A stretch of 51,270 bases of DNA, from positions 1 through 51,270 of the forward strand of contig PHCH01000016.1 in assembly GCA_002840785.1 (NCBI GenBank), written 5' to 3'. Positions 44,324 through 51,270 of this stretch are shown here, piece by piece (position 1 is the stretch's first letter; each line of letters opens with the position of its first letter). The notes below the pieces were generated by a model. The model worked only from the letters and a program-made list of their open reading frames with translations. It was not told where the DNA came from and ran no database searches. This DNA comes from Betaproteobacteria bacterium HGW-Betaproteobacteria-4. GTDB lineage: Bacteria; Pseudomonadota; Gammaproteobacteria; Burkholderiales; Rhodocyclaceae. The translations under genes and the position numbers were made by a program.

Positions 44324-45762
44324 AGGTGTTGGTTTTTCTGCCGGTCGTGGGAGCGCTCCTGCTCGCCGTGTTGCCGGTGCGTCGTGCCCTGCCGCTGTGG
44401 CAGGTGGCGATGGCCTTTGTGCTGGCCGCGCTGGGCTACTCGCTGTGGCTGGCCGGGCAGTTCGATGCGGCCGGGCCGGCGTTGCAGATGTTCGAAAGCC
44501 GGGCCTGGAATCGCCGGCTCGGCTCCTATTTTGCGCTCGGCGTCGACGGTATTTCGCTGGCCATGGTCCTGCTCACGGCGCTGCTCTCGATGATCGCCGT
44601 GCTCATGTCGCGGCGCATGGAGGCGGGGGCGCGGCTCTATTTCGTGCTGGTGCTGCTGCTTGAGTCGGCGATGTTTGGCGTGTTCACGGCGCGCGACTGG
44701 TCGCTGTTTTACGTGTTCTGGGAAGCGACGCTGTTGCCGCTGTTCTTCCTGATCGACCGGCTGGGTGGGCCGAACCGGCAGCGGGCGGCGCTCAATTTCT
44801 TTTTGTACACGCTGGGCGGCTCGGTGTTCATGCTGGTTGCGCTGCTCTTTCTATATGACGCGGCGCCCGGCCACAGCTTTGCCATGGCCGACATGGCCGA
44901 GGGCGGCCGTGGCTTGCCGCTCAACACCCAACTGCTGATCTTCGCCGGCTTCTTCATCGGCTTCGGCGTCAAGATGCCGGTCTTTCCGCTGCATGGCTGG
45001 TTGCCGCTGGCCCACGTCGAGGCGCCCAGCCCGGTGTCCATTCTGCTCTCCGGCGTGCTGCTCAAGATGGGCGCCTACGGGCTGATCCGCGCAGCCGAAA
45101 CATTGCCCGCCGCGCTGCTGGCGACGCAGGACTGGCTGGTCGTCATCGCCTTCATCAGTTTGCTTTACGGTGGCATCCTGGCCTGGCGCCAGCAGGATTT
45201 GAAAGCGATGGTCGCCTACTCGTCGATTTCGCACATGGGCATCGTGCTGCTCGGCATCGCCACGCTCAACGTCACTGGCCTGACCGGCGCCGTCATGCAG
45301 ATGGTGGCGCACGGCCTGACTGCCGGCCTGCTTTTCCTGATCGTTGGCCTGCTTTATCACCGCACGCACAGCCGCGATCTGGCCGACTACGGTTCGCTGC
45401 TCGGCCGGGCGCCGCGCTTCGCTTTCTTCACGGCTTTCGGTCTGCTTGCCGCGATCGGCCTGCCGGGCAGCGCCGGCTTCATTGCCGAGCTGCATGCGCT
45501 GGTCGGCGGCTATCAGCGCTGGGGCGGCTGGGTGCTTATCCTGTGCCTGGCCATGCTCATCGGCGCCGCCTACAGCCTGCGCGTCATCGGCCGCCTATGC
45601 CTGAAAGGCCCGCCGATGGAACTGCAGCGCATGACCCGGTCGGAAACCGCGGCGGCCGGGATCCTGGCCGCCTGCATCGTCGTTCTTGGCGTCTGGCCGG
45701 CGCCTTTGCTCGACCTGATCGCCGGCAGTGTTGGCCAGGTCGCCCGCCTGTTCGGGACCTGA
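44317..45762 (+). CDS. NuoM-like proton-conducting membrane subunit
   Basis: 481-residue membrane protein of the NuoL/M/N-MrpA/D antiporter family, about 14 helices. Key features: ESAMFGVFTARDWSLFYVFWEATLLPLFFLI (the acidic helix equivalent to NuoM Glu144), FGVKMPVFPLHGWLPLAHVEAPSPVSILLSGVLLKMGAYG, and SSISHMGIVLLG. It has no other complex I genes nearby. It heads a tight operon with dabA (1-bp gap) and two more antiporter-like subunits. By analogy with DabB it should pass protons to drive the DabA hydratase (inference). GGAG-type ribosome-binding site present. Confidence 0.9.
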   Translation: MLKVLVFLPVVGALLLAVLPVRRALPLWQVAMAFVLAALGYSLWLAGQFDAAGPALQMFESRAWNRRLGSYFALGVDGISLAMVLLTALLSMIAVLMSRRMEAGARLYFVLVLLLESAMFGVFTARDWSLFYVFWEATLLPLFFLIDRLGGPNRQRAALNFFLYTLGGSVFMLVALLFLYDAAPGHSFAMADMAEGGRGLPLNTQLLIFAGFFIGFGVKMPVFPLHGWLPLAHVEAPSPVSILLSGVLLKMGAYGLIRAAETLPAALLATQDWLVVIAFISLLYGGILAWRQQDLKAMVAYSSISHMGIVLLGIATLNVTGLTGAVMQMVAHGLTAGLLFLIVGLLYHRTHSRDLADYGSLLGRAPRFAFFTAFGLLAAIGLPGSAGFIAELHALVGGYQRWGGWVLILCLAMLIGAAYSLRVIGRLCLKGPPMELQRMTRSETAAAGILAACIVVLGVWPAPLLDLIAGSVGQVARLFGT

Positions 45763-45763
45763 G

Positions 45764-48700
45764 ATGAACGCCGAAGCCGACCTGCCCATCCGCGAGCGCC
45801 TGGCCCACTGGATCGAGCATCTGACGCACGTCTTGCCGGCGCAGGCGCCGATCCGCGATTTCGTGCACCACAACACCCTGCACGGTTTCCAGCATCTGCC
45901 CTTTGCCGAGGCGCTGGCGGCGGCTTCGGCGCTGACCGGGGCGACCACTTATTGGCCGGAAGCCAAGTTCCGCGAGTGTTTGGCCAGCGGCCGGATCAGC
46001 GCCGACGACCTCAATGCTGCCCTCGATGATTTCGGCGTCGCCGATTTGGACGCTCCCGTGATCCGCGCCCTGAGCCGGCGCGACGTCTTGCTGGCCAGCC
46101 TGCTGGCCGGCAACGATGCGCCCGATGCCAGCCGTCTGGACTGGCTGCAGCGTGAAACGGCGTTGGCCGACGATTTGATTTTTGCCCATTTTTTCCGGTT
46201 GACCGTAGCAATGCCGGCTGCCGCCGATGCCCAGCCCTGGCCGTCGCTCGCCCAGGCCCGCTGGGCCGAGCTCTGCGGCCGCATCGGCAAAGCCTGGACC
46301 TGGCGCAGCCTGCTTGAACACCTGAGCGGCGAGGACGTGCTCGAGCGCGTGCGCAGCATCCTCCAGCGCCACCTCGCGGCGCATCTCGACCTCGGCGTCG
46401 CGGCCTGGCGCAACCCGGCGCAGGGGCAGGGCTTCTTCGCCGCCTGGCGGGCCAGCGCCGGTTTCGACCTGGCCTGGGAAATGGACGAGTTGCCCAATGT
46501 CCGCGACGAAATCCTGCACCTGCCGGACAGCCCGATCGACGTCCTGCTCGAAGAACTGCCGCGCCTGGTCGCCGACCAAAGCCTATGGCCCGGCTATCTG
46601 CAGCGCCTGAGCCTCGAATTGCCCGGCTGGTCTGGCATGTTCCTGTGGCGCGAGCGCCATCCCGGGCGCGGCGACGGGACGCCGGTGGCCATGCTCGACT
46701 ACCTCGCCGTGCGCGTCCTGCTCGAACGCCTGCTCAGCGACGACCTGCTGCGGCGGCTGACCGGCGGGCCGCTGCCACTGGCTGATCTGCCCGAGCACTA
46801 CGCCGCCCGTCCGGAAGAGTTTCTCGTCCGCGATGCGCTGCACCAGGCCTGGCTGCCCGAAGAGCTGCAAGGCCGCGCCGCCGGCCTGGTCGATCAGGCC
46901 CGCCACGAGCACGTCGATGCCGAAGACTGGCGCCATCTGGCCGCCGCCATCGCCCCGGCCATGCTCGGCGCGCAGGCCGCCAACGCCGCCTGGCAACTGG
47001 CCGCCCTGAGCCGCCCACTGGGCCTGACGCCGGCCGACCTGGAAACCCTGAGCAGCGAGGACGTCGCCTCCTTGCAATCGTGTACCGGCAGCCTGGCGAC
47101 CGAGCAACGCAGCCAGATCTGGCTGCTCGCCTACGAACGCCATTACCGCGAACAACTGTTCGCGGCGCTGACCGCCAACCATCCGCGCCAGAACGCGCCG
47201 GCCACGCCGTCGGCGCAGGTCGTCATGTGCATGGACGACCGCGAGGAGGGCACGCGCCGCCATCTCGAAGAAGTTGCTCCGGACATCGTCACCTATGGCG
47301 CCGTCGGCTTCTTCGGCGTGCCGATCTACTGGCAGGGGCTGGACGATGCCGGCCGGACAGCGCTCTGCCCGGTCGTCGTGCGGCCGACCCAACTCGTCCG
47401 CGAACAGGGCCTCGCCGGTGCCGAAGTCGAGCAAGACAAGCGTGCCGCCCGGCGCGAACGGCGCCTGCAGTGGCGCGAACGTTTCTATCAGGCGACGCGC
47501 CGGCGCGCCGTGGCCGGCCCGATTCTGACCGCCCTCGGCAGCCTGCCGGCGCTCGCCGCGCTGACCGCGACGACGCTGGCCCCCGGCTGGTTTGCCGAAA
47601 CGGCACGGCGCTGGCGCGAGCAATACGACGGCCGGCTGGCCACCCGCCTGGTCCTGACCGCCGAGCAGAAAATCGAGGCGACGCCCGAACAGCCGCAACT
47701 GGGCCTGACCGACAGCGAACAGATCAAGTACGTCGAAGACTTCCTGCGCATGATCGGCCTTACCGACGCGTTTGCCCCGCTCGTTCTCTTCTTCGGCCAC
47801 GGCTCGGGCAGCCGCAACAATCCGCACCTCTCAGCCTACGACTGCGGCGCCTGCTCGGGCAAACATGGCGGGCCGAATGCGCGGATCTTCGCCACCATGG
47901 CCAATCGCCCCGAAGTGCGCGCCGGGCTGGCTGCGCATGGCCTGCTCATTCCCGAAAGCACCTGGTTCGTCGCCGCCGAGCACAACACCTGCGACGACGG
48001 TGTCGAGTGGTACGACCTCGACACCGTGCCCGAACGTTTCCACGCGGCGCTCGACACCCTGCTCGCCCAGATCGGCGAAGCCTGCCGGGCGCATGCGGCA
48101 GAGCGCTGTCGCCGCCTGGCCTCGGCGCCCGTCCGGCCGACGCCTTGGAAAGCCCGCCAGCACATGCTCGGCCGGGCCAGCGACATTTCCCAGGCGCGGC
48201 CGGAACTCGGCCACGCCAACAACGCCGCGGCCTTCATCGGCCGGCGTGAGATGAGTCGCGGCCTCTTCCTCGACCGCCGCGTCTTCCTGATTTCCTACGA
48301 TCCGGCCAGCGATGACGACGGACGGATCGTCGAAGACATCCTGCTTGCCGCTGGCCCGGTCGGCGCCGGCATCGCCCTCGAATACTATTTTTCGACGGTC
48401 GACAACGAACGTTTCGGCTGCGGCTCGAAAATCACCCACAACATCACCGGCCTGTTCGGCGTCATGGAAGGCGCCGATTCCGACCTGCGCACCGGCCTGC
48501 CCTGGCAGATGGTCGAAATCCACGAGCCGATGCGCCTGCTCGTCGTCGTCGAACAGACCACCGAGCGCCTGACGGCCATCCTCAATCGGCAACCGCCGTT
48601 GCAGGAACTGATCAACAACGAATGGATCGTTTTGGCCGCAAAATCCCCGTCGACCGTAGCAATCGAGCTGTACTGCCCGCGCCGCGGCTGGCTGCGATGG

Positions 48701-48964
48701 TCCGGCCCGGCTGTCCTGCCGCAGGTCGGGCGCTCGGTCGACTGGTTCGCCGGCGAGTCGGAAGCGCTGCCGCCGGCGATTATTCTTGGTGGGGCAGAGC
48801 GCCCTCGTAAATCACGGGAAATGGATCACCTCCCCCTTCAAGGGGGAGGCAGGGAGGGGGATGGGTTGGGGGGCGGAACTCGGACCCATCCCCACCCCAG
48901 CCCTCCCCTTGAAGGGGAGGGGGCCGCGCTCCCGACCATGGCGAGTGTCAAGGAGCCCAAATGA
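45764..48964 (+). CDS. dabA: Inorganic-carbon transporter subunit DabA (DUF2309/UPF0753)
   Basis: 1066-residue protein of the DUF2309 family. DabA is a beta-carbonic-anhydrase-like, proton-gradient-driven CO2 hydratase that works with a NuoL-like DabB. The zinc-site residues expected for the family are present: C489 and D491 (MCMDDREEGTRRHLE), H679 (FFGHGSGSRNN) and C694 (DCGACSGKHGG), with the same 15-residue His-Cys spacing as in characterised DabA. The N-terminus has IRDFVHHNTLHGFQHLPF. Two stretches (137-150 and 955-968) are encoded by dispersed-repeat copies. The last roughly 45 residues (from MDHLPLQGGG) are encoded by a G+C-rich palindromic repeat and look non-native. The stop overlaps the next ATG. 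Confidence 0.92.
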   Translation: MNAEADLPIRERLAHWIEHLTHVLPAQAPIRDFVHHNTLHGFQHLPFAEALAAASALTGATTYWPEAKFRECLASGRISADDLNAALDDFGVADLDAPVIRALSRRDVLLASLLAGNDAPDASRLDWLQRETALADDLIFAHFFRLTVAMPAAADAQPWPSLAQARWAELCGRIGKAWTWRSLLEHLSGEDVLERVRSILQRHLAAHLDLGVAAWRNPAQGQGFFAAWRASAGFDLAWEMDELPNVRDEILHLPDSPIDVLLEELPRLVADQSLWPGYLQRLSLELPGWSGMFLWRERHPGRGDGTPVAMLDYLAVRVLLERLLSDDLLRRLTGGPLPLADLPEHYAARPEEFLVRDALHQAWLPEELQGRAAGLVDQARHEHVDAEDWRHLAAAIAPAMLGAQAANAAWQLAALSRPLGLTPADLETLSSEDVASLQSCTGSLATEQRSQIWLLAYERHYREQLFAALTANHPRQNAPATPSAQVVMCMDDREEGTRRHLEEVAPDIVTYGAVGFFGVPIYWQGLDDAGRTALCPVVVRPTQLVREQGLAGAEVEQDKRAARRERRLQWRERFYQATRRRAVAGPILTALGSLPALAALTATTLAPGWFAETARRWREQYDGRLATRLVLTAEQKIEATPEQPQLGLTDSEQIKYVEDFLRMIGLTDAFAPLVLFFGHGSGSRNNPHLSAYDCGACSGKHGGPNARIFATMANRPEVRAGLAAHGLLIPESTWFVAAEHNTCDDGVEWYDLDTVPERFHAALDTLLAQIGEACRAHAAERCRRLASAPVRPTPWKARQHMLGRASDISQARPELGHANNAAAFIGRREMSRGLFLDRRVFLISYDPASDDDGRIVEDILLAAGPVGAGIALEYYFSTVDNERFGCGSKITHNITGLFGVMEGADSDLRTGLPWQMVEIHEPMRLLVVVEQTTERLTAILNRQPPLQELINNEWIVLAAKSPSTVAIELYCPRRGWLRWSGPAVLPQVGRSVDWFAGESEALPPAIILGGAERPRKSREMDHLPLQGGGREGDGLGGGTRTHPHPSPPLEGEGAALPTMASVKEPK
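46172..46215 (+). repeat. Dispersed repeat, copy I, inside dabA
   Basis: Full, near-consensus copy in frame, translated DLIFAHFFRLTVAM (residues 137-150). Left part GATTTGATTTTTGCCCATT and perfect core CGGTTGACCGTAGCAA. Confidence 0.95.
48625..48665 (+). repeat. Dispersed repeat, copy J, inside dabA
   Basis: More diverged copy (core CCGTCGACCGTAGCAA; left part TTTTGGCCGCAAAAT), translated IVLAAKSPSTVAIE (residues 955-968) in the same frame as copy I. Confidence 0.8.
48829..48921. repeat. G+C-rich nested palindromic repeat in the dabA 3' end
   Basis: A 93-bp imperfect inverted repeat built from two near-perfect small palindromes (CTCCCCCTTCAAGGGGGAG and CTCCCCTTGAAGGGGAG) and an 8-bp stem GGATGGGT/ACCCATCC. 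Similar CCTCCCCCTTCAAGGGGGAGG palindromes are common intergenic repeats in proteobacteria. Here it is open in frame and forms the DabA tail. Confidence 0.88.
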
Positions 48965-50487
48965 TGGTCCTGCTCGAAATCCTCCCCAACTGGATCTGGC
49001 TCGTCCCTGTCCTGCCGCTCGTCGCCGTCGTCATCAACGCCGCCCGCGTCCTGCTCGGCACGGCCACGGGCGACGCGGCCGAGCCGCTGACTGCCCGGCT
49101 GTCATCGCTGGCCGCTTTCGGCGGGCTGGCGCTCATGATCGCCATCGACGCCCTGGCCCTCATCGACGCCCCCCCCGGCCATCTGCGTCTCGCCCACTGG
49201 TTCGGCAACGGCAACTGGGAGGCGACCTTCTCCTTCATGCTCGACCCGCTGTCGCTGACGCTCGGCACGCTGACCGCCCTGATCGGCTGGCTGGTCATCC
49301 GTTTTTCGGCCAACTATCTGCACCGCGAGTCCGGCTTCCACCGCTACTTCATCGCCCTCAGTTTCTTCCTGGCCGGCATCCAGATCGTGCTGCTCGCCGG
49401 CAACGGGCTGCTTGCCTTCGTCGGCTGGGAGATGTGCGGTGTCTCGTCCTTCCTGCTCATCGGCTATGCCTGGCATCGGCCGGTAGCGACGGGCAATGCG
49501 CTGTTCGCCTTCATCACCAATCGCGGCGGCGACGCCGGTTTCCTGCTTGCCCTCGGCCTGGCCGCCACCTGGCTCGGCGGTTTCGAATGGACGCTGCTCT
49601 CGAAAGCCGCGCAGATCAGCGTCGTCAATGACCGGCTGCTGGTCGTCGGCTTCGTCGTCGCCGCGCTCGCCAAGTCGGCGCAACTGCCTTTCTCGGCGTG
49701 GATCACCAAGGCGCTCGAAGGGCCGACGCCGTCGTCGGCCATCTTCTACGGCGCGGTGATGGTCCATGCCGGGGTCTATCTCATGCTGCGCCTCGAGCCG
49801 CTGCTCGTCCAAGTCCCGGACGTCATGTTCGGCCTCGTCGTCGCCGGCACGCTGACGGCGATCTACGCCTGGCTGTGCGGCCTGGTGCAGACCGACGTCA
49901 AGTCGGCGCTGATCTTCGCCACGCTGTTCCAGGTCTCGCTGATGTTCGTTTCCATCGGCCTGGGCTGGACGACGCTGGCCCTCGTCCATCTCTGCCTGCA
50001 TGCCGGCTGGCGGGTCTGGCAGTTCCTCGTCGCCCCGTCGTGGCTGGTCATCACCCGCGAGCGGCCGCCGCCACCACCGGCCTGGCTGCGTAGCAATCAG
50101 CTGCTGTACACCGCCGCCCTGCAACGTTTCTGGCTCGACAAGCTGGCCGATACCCTGTTCGTCCAGCCGACCGCCTCTTTCTCGCGCGATGCGCACGCCT
50201 TCGAGGAGCATTTCATCGACCGCGCCATCGGTCAGCCGGGGCAGGGCAAGGCGGTCCATGCCGACCGCCCGCTGGTCGTTGCCGATGGCTTGCCCGGGCG
50301 TCTGCTGGCCTGGGCTTCGGATGTCCTGCAACGCATCGAATACCGGCTCCTCCTGCGCGGCAAGGGCGGCACGGCCGAAAAGCTCATGCACCGGGCCGGC
50401 GCCTACCTGCGGACGCTGGAAAACCTGCTTGAACAGCCGCGCTACCTCATGATGGCGGTGATGGCGACTTTCGTGGTGATCCTGTGA
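48961..50487 (+). CDS. dabB: NuoL-like proton-conducting subunit, DabB-type
   Basis: 508-residue membrane protein of the NuoL/MrpA family, DabB-like. Features: FSFMLDPLSLTLGTLTALIGWLVIRFSANYL, LLAFVGWEMCGVSSFLLIGYAW (acidic proton-channel helix), AALAKSAQLPFSAWITKALEGPTPSSAIFYGAVMVHAGVY (lysine and ligand helix), and LVHLCLHAGWRVWQFLVAPS. A long amphipathic cytoplasmic segment follows, and a final helix MMAVMATFVVIL. Start overlaps the dabA stop (ATGA) with AAGGAG before it. It is the best DabB candidate among the three antiporter-like genes because it directly follows dabA. Confidence 0.88.
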   Translation: MMVLLEILPNWIWLVPVLPLVAVVINAARVLLGTATGDAAEPLTARLSSLAAFGGLALMIAIDALALIDAPPGHLRLAHWFGNGNWEATFSFMLDPLSLTLGTLTALIGWLVIRFSANYLHRESGFHRYFIALSFFLAGIQIVLLAGNGLLAFVGWEMCGVSSFLLIGYAWHRPVATGNALFAFITNRGGDAGFLLALGLAATWLGGFEWTLLSKAAQISVVNDRLLVVGFVVAALAKSAQLPFSAWITKALEGPTPSSAIFYGAVMVHAGVYLMLRLEPLLVQVPDVMFGLVVAGTLTAIYAWLCGLVQTDVKSALIFATLFQVSLMFVSIGLGWTTLALVHLCLHAGWRVWQFLVAPSWLVITRERPPPPPAWLRSNQLLYTAALQRFWLDKLADTLFVQPTASFSRDAHAFEEHFIDRAIGQPGQGKAVHADRPLVVADGLPGRLLAWASDVLQRIEYRLLLRGKGGTAEKLMHRAGAYLRTLENLLEQPRYLMMAVMATFVVIL

Positions 50488-51270
50488 GCGGCCTGACCGA
50501 AATCTTCTGGACCGAGCAGGCCAGCCTGCCGCTGCTCCTCGCCCTGCAACTGCTGCCGCTGCTCGGCGCGGCCGTCGTCTATGCCCTCAACGAGCGACGC
50601 ACCGGCGTTACGCTCGGCAAGGTCTTCGCGCTGGGCGAATTGCTGCTGTGCATCGTCGCCGTCAGCCACATCAACCCGACCCTGCCCGCCCTGCAACTGG
50701 CTGAACGCTTCGCGCCGCTGGCCTACCACGTCGCGGTCGACGGCCTGAGCCTGCTCTTTTTGCTGCTCGTCGCGCTGCTCACTTTGCTCATGACGCTGTA
50801 CGGCATGAGCCGCGGCATGATCTCGCCGGGCCGGCTGTTTGCCGTGCTGCTGCTGGCCGAGGCCGGGCTGGTCGGCATGCTGGTGACGGTCAATGTGGCG
50901 TGGTTCGCCGCCTTCTCGGCCCTTGAGCTGTGGTCGGTGGTTTATCTGTTGCGGCGCTGGGCCTCGTCGCGGGCCGAAATCCTCGCCTTGTCCCGTTTCG
51001 TCCAGTATCAGGCCTTCGGCTGGGTGCTCTTCGCGGCCGGCTGCCTGGTGCTCGGCTGGGGCCACGCCGAAGCAACCGGGGGGCAGTGGAGCTTCGATCT
51101 CTTCGACCTGGTCGGCGCCGTGCCGGTCGGCAAGTTCCAGACGGCGGCCTTCTACCTGCTGTTCTACGGCCTGGCCGTGCGCACGCCGCTCTTCCCGCTG
51201 CACGGCTGGCTGCCCAACATGGCGCAGCACGGCCTGATCGCCGTCGCCCCGGCGCTCATGGTCGGCGTCA
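50484..51270 (+). CDS. Second NuoM-like subunit (cut by window end)
   Basis: Open to the end of the window: 262 codons from a GTG overlapping the DabB stop (GTGA). Several membrane helices (LPLLLALQLLPLLGAAVVY, LSLLFLLLVALLTLLMTLYG, RLFAVLLLAEAGLVGMLV) and, near the end, FYLLFYGLAVRTPLFPLHGWLPNMAQHG, which matches the NuoM/MrpD helix VKMPLFPLHGWLP with R-T in place of K-M. The rest lies outside. It makes a third antiporter-like subunit in the operon. Confidence 0.87.
   Translation, partial: MSGLTEIFWTEQASLPLLLALQLLPLLGAAVVYALNERRTGVTLGKVFALGELLLCIVAVSHINPTLPALQLAERFAPLAYHVAVDGLSLLFLLLVALLTLLMTLYGMSRGMISPGRLFAVLLLAEAGLVGMLVTVNVAWFAAFSALELWSVVYLLRRWASSRAEILALSRFVQYQAFGWVLFAAGCLVLGWGHAEATGGQWSFDLFDLVGAVPVGKFQTAAFYLLFYGLAVRTPLFPLHGWLPNMAQHGLIAVAPALMVGV

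Overview
This is a G+C-rich, gene-dense stretch of a Gram-negative bacterial chromosome. The gene set points to a betaproteobacterium, most likely Rhodocyclales (Dechloromonas/Azonexus-like). Indicators are the rpsU/tsaD/plsY/folB neighbourhood, PEP-CTERM exported proteins with a sigma-54-type promoter, a bacteriohemerythrin, a glutaryl-CoA dehydrogenase, an LptE lipoprotein and a heavy load of signalling genes. The genus is inference. No tRNA, rRNA, CRISPR array, prophage or recognisable transposase was seen.

Layout. 0-13.4 kb is mostly housekeeping: rpsU (cut by the edge), tsaD, plsY, a broken folB, a ZIP metal transporter, a YbaK-type deacylase, xerD-ogt, gcdH, bacteriohemerythrin, proA, then leuS-lptE-holA, with holA frameshifted. 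13.4-18.8 kb holds uvrD and a tightly overlapping operon of quinone oxidoreductase, TAXI-type receptor and ParA-like ATPase. 18.9-25.2 kb carries a CHASE/PAS hybrid histidine kinase, a LysR regulator divergent from pirin and flavodoxin-fold genes, and a two-receiver response regulator broken near its end. 25.2-34.1 kb holds two PEP-CTERM genes, a sialidase-like BNR protein, a diguanylate cyclase/phosphodiesterase with a periplasmic haem-c motif, an enoyl-CoA hydratase, a DUF4242 protein and a di-haem peroxidase. A low-G+C two-gene patch follows at 34.1-35.3 kb. 35.4-44.1 kb carries a Crp/Fnr regulator, dnaE, a cupin, a third PEP-CTERM gene, a soluble chemoreceptor, an HTH-receiver protein and a peroxiredoxin. 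44.2 kb to the end is a DabA-type inorganic-carbon transport operon: NuoM-like, dabA, NuoL/DabB-like and a second NuoM-like gene cut by the window.

The most unusual signal is a dispersed element of about 40 bp with core CGGTTGACCGTAGCAA. I count ten good copies, in both orientations: eight between genes and two inside dabA. Two inverted copies, sharing a perfect 20-bp inverted repeat, exactly bracket the low-G+C two-gene patch. A different G+C-rich palindromic repeat is translated as the C-terminal tail of DabA. Three genes (folB, holA, the double-receiver regulator) each carry an out-of-frame internal loss; because holA is normally essential, assembly error must be excluded before treating these as biology.
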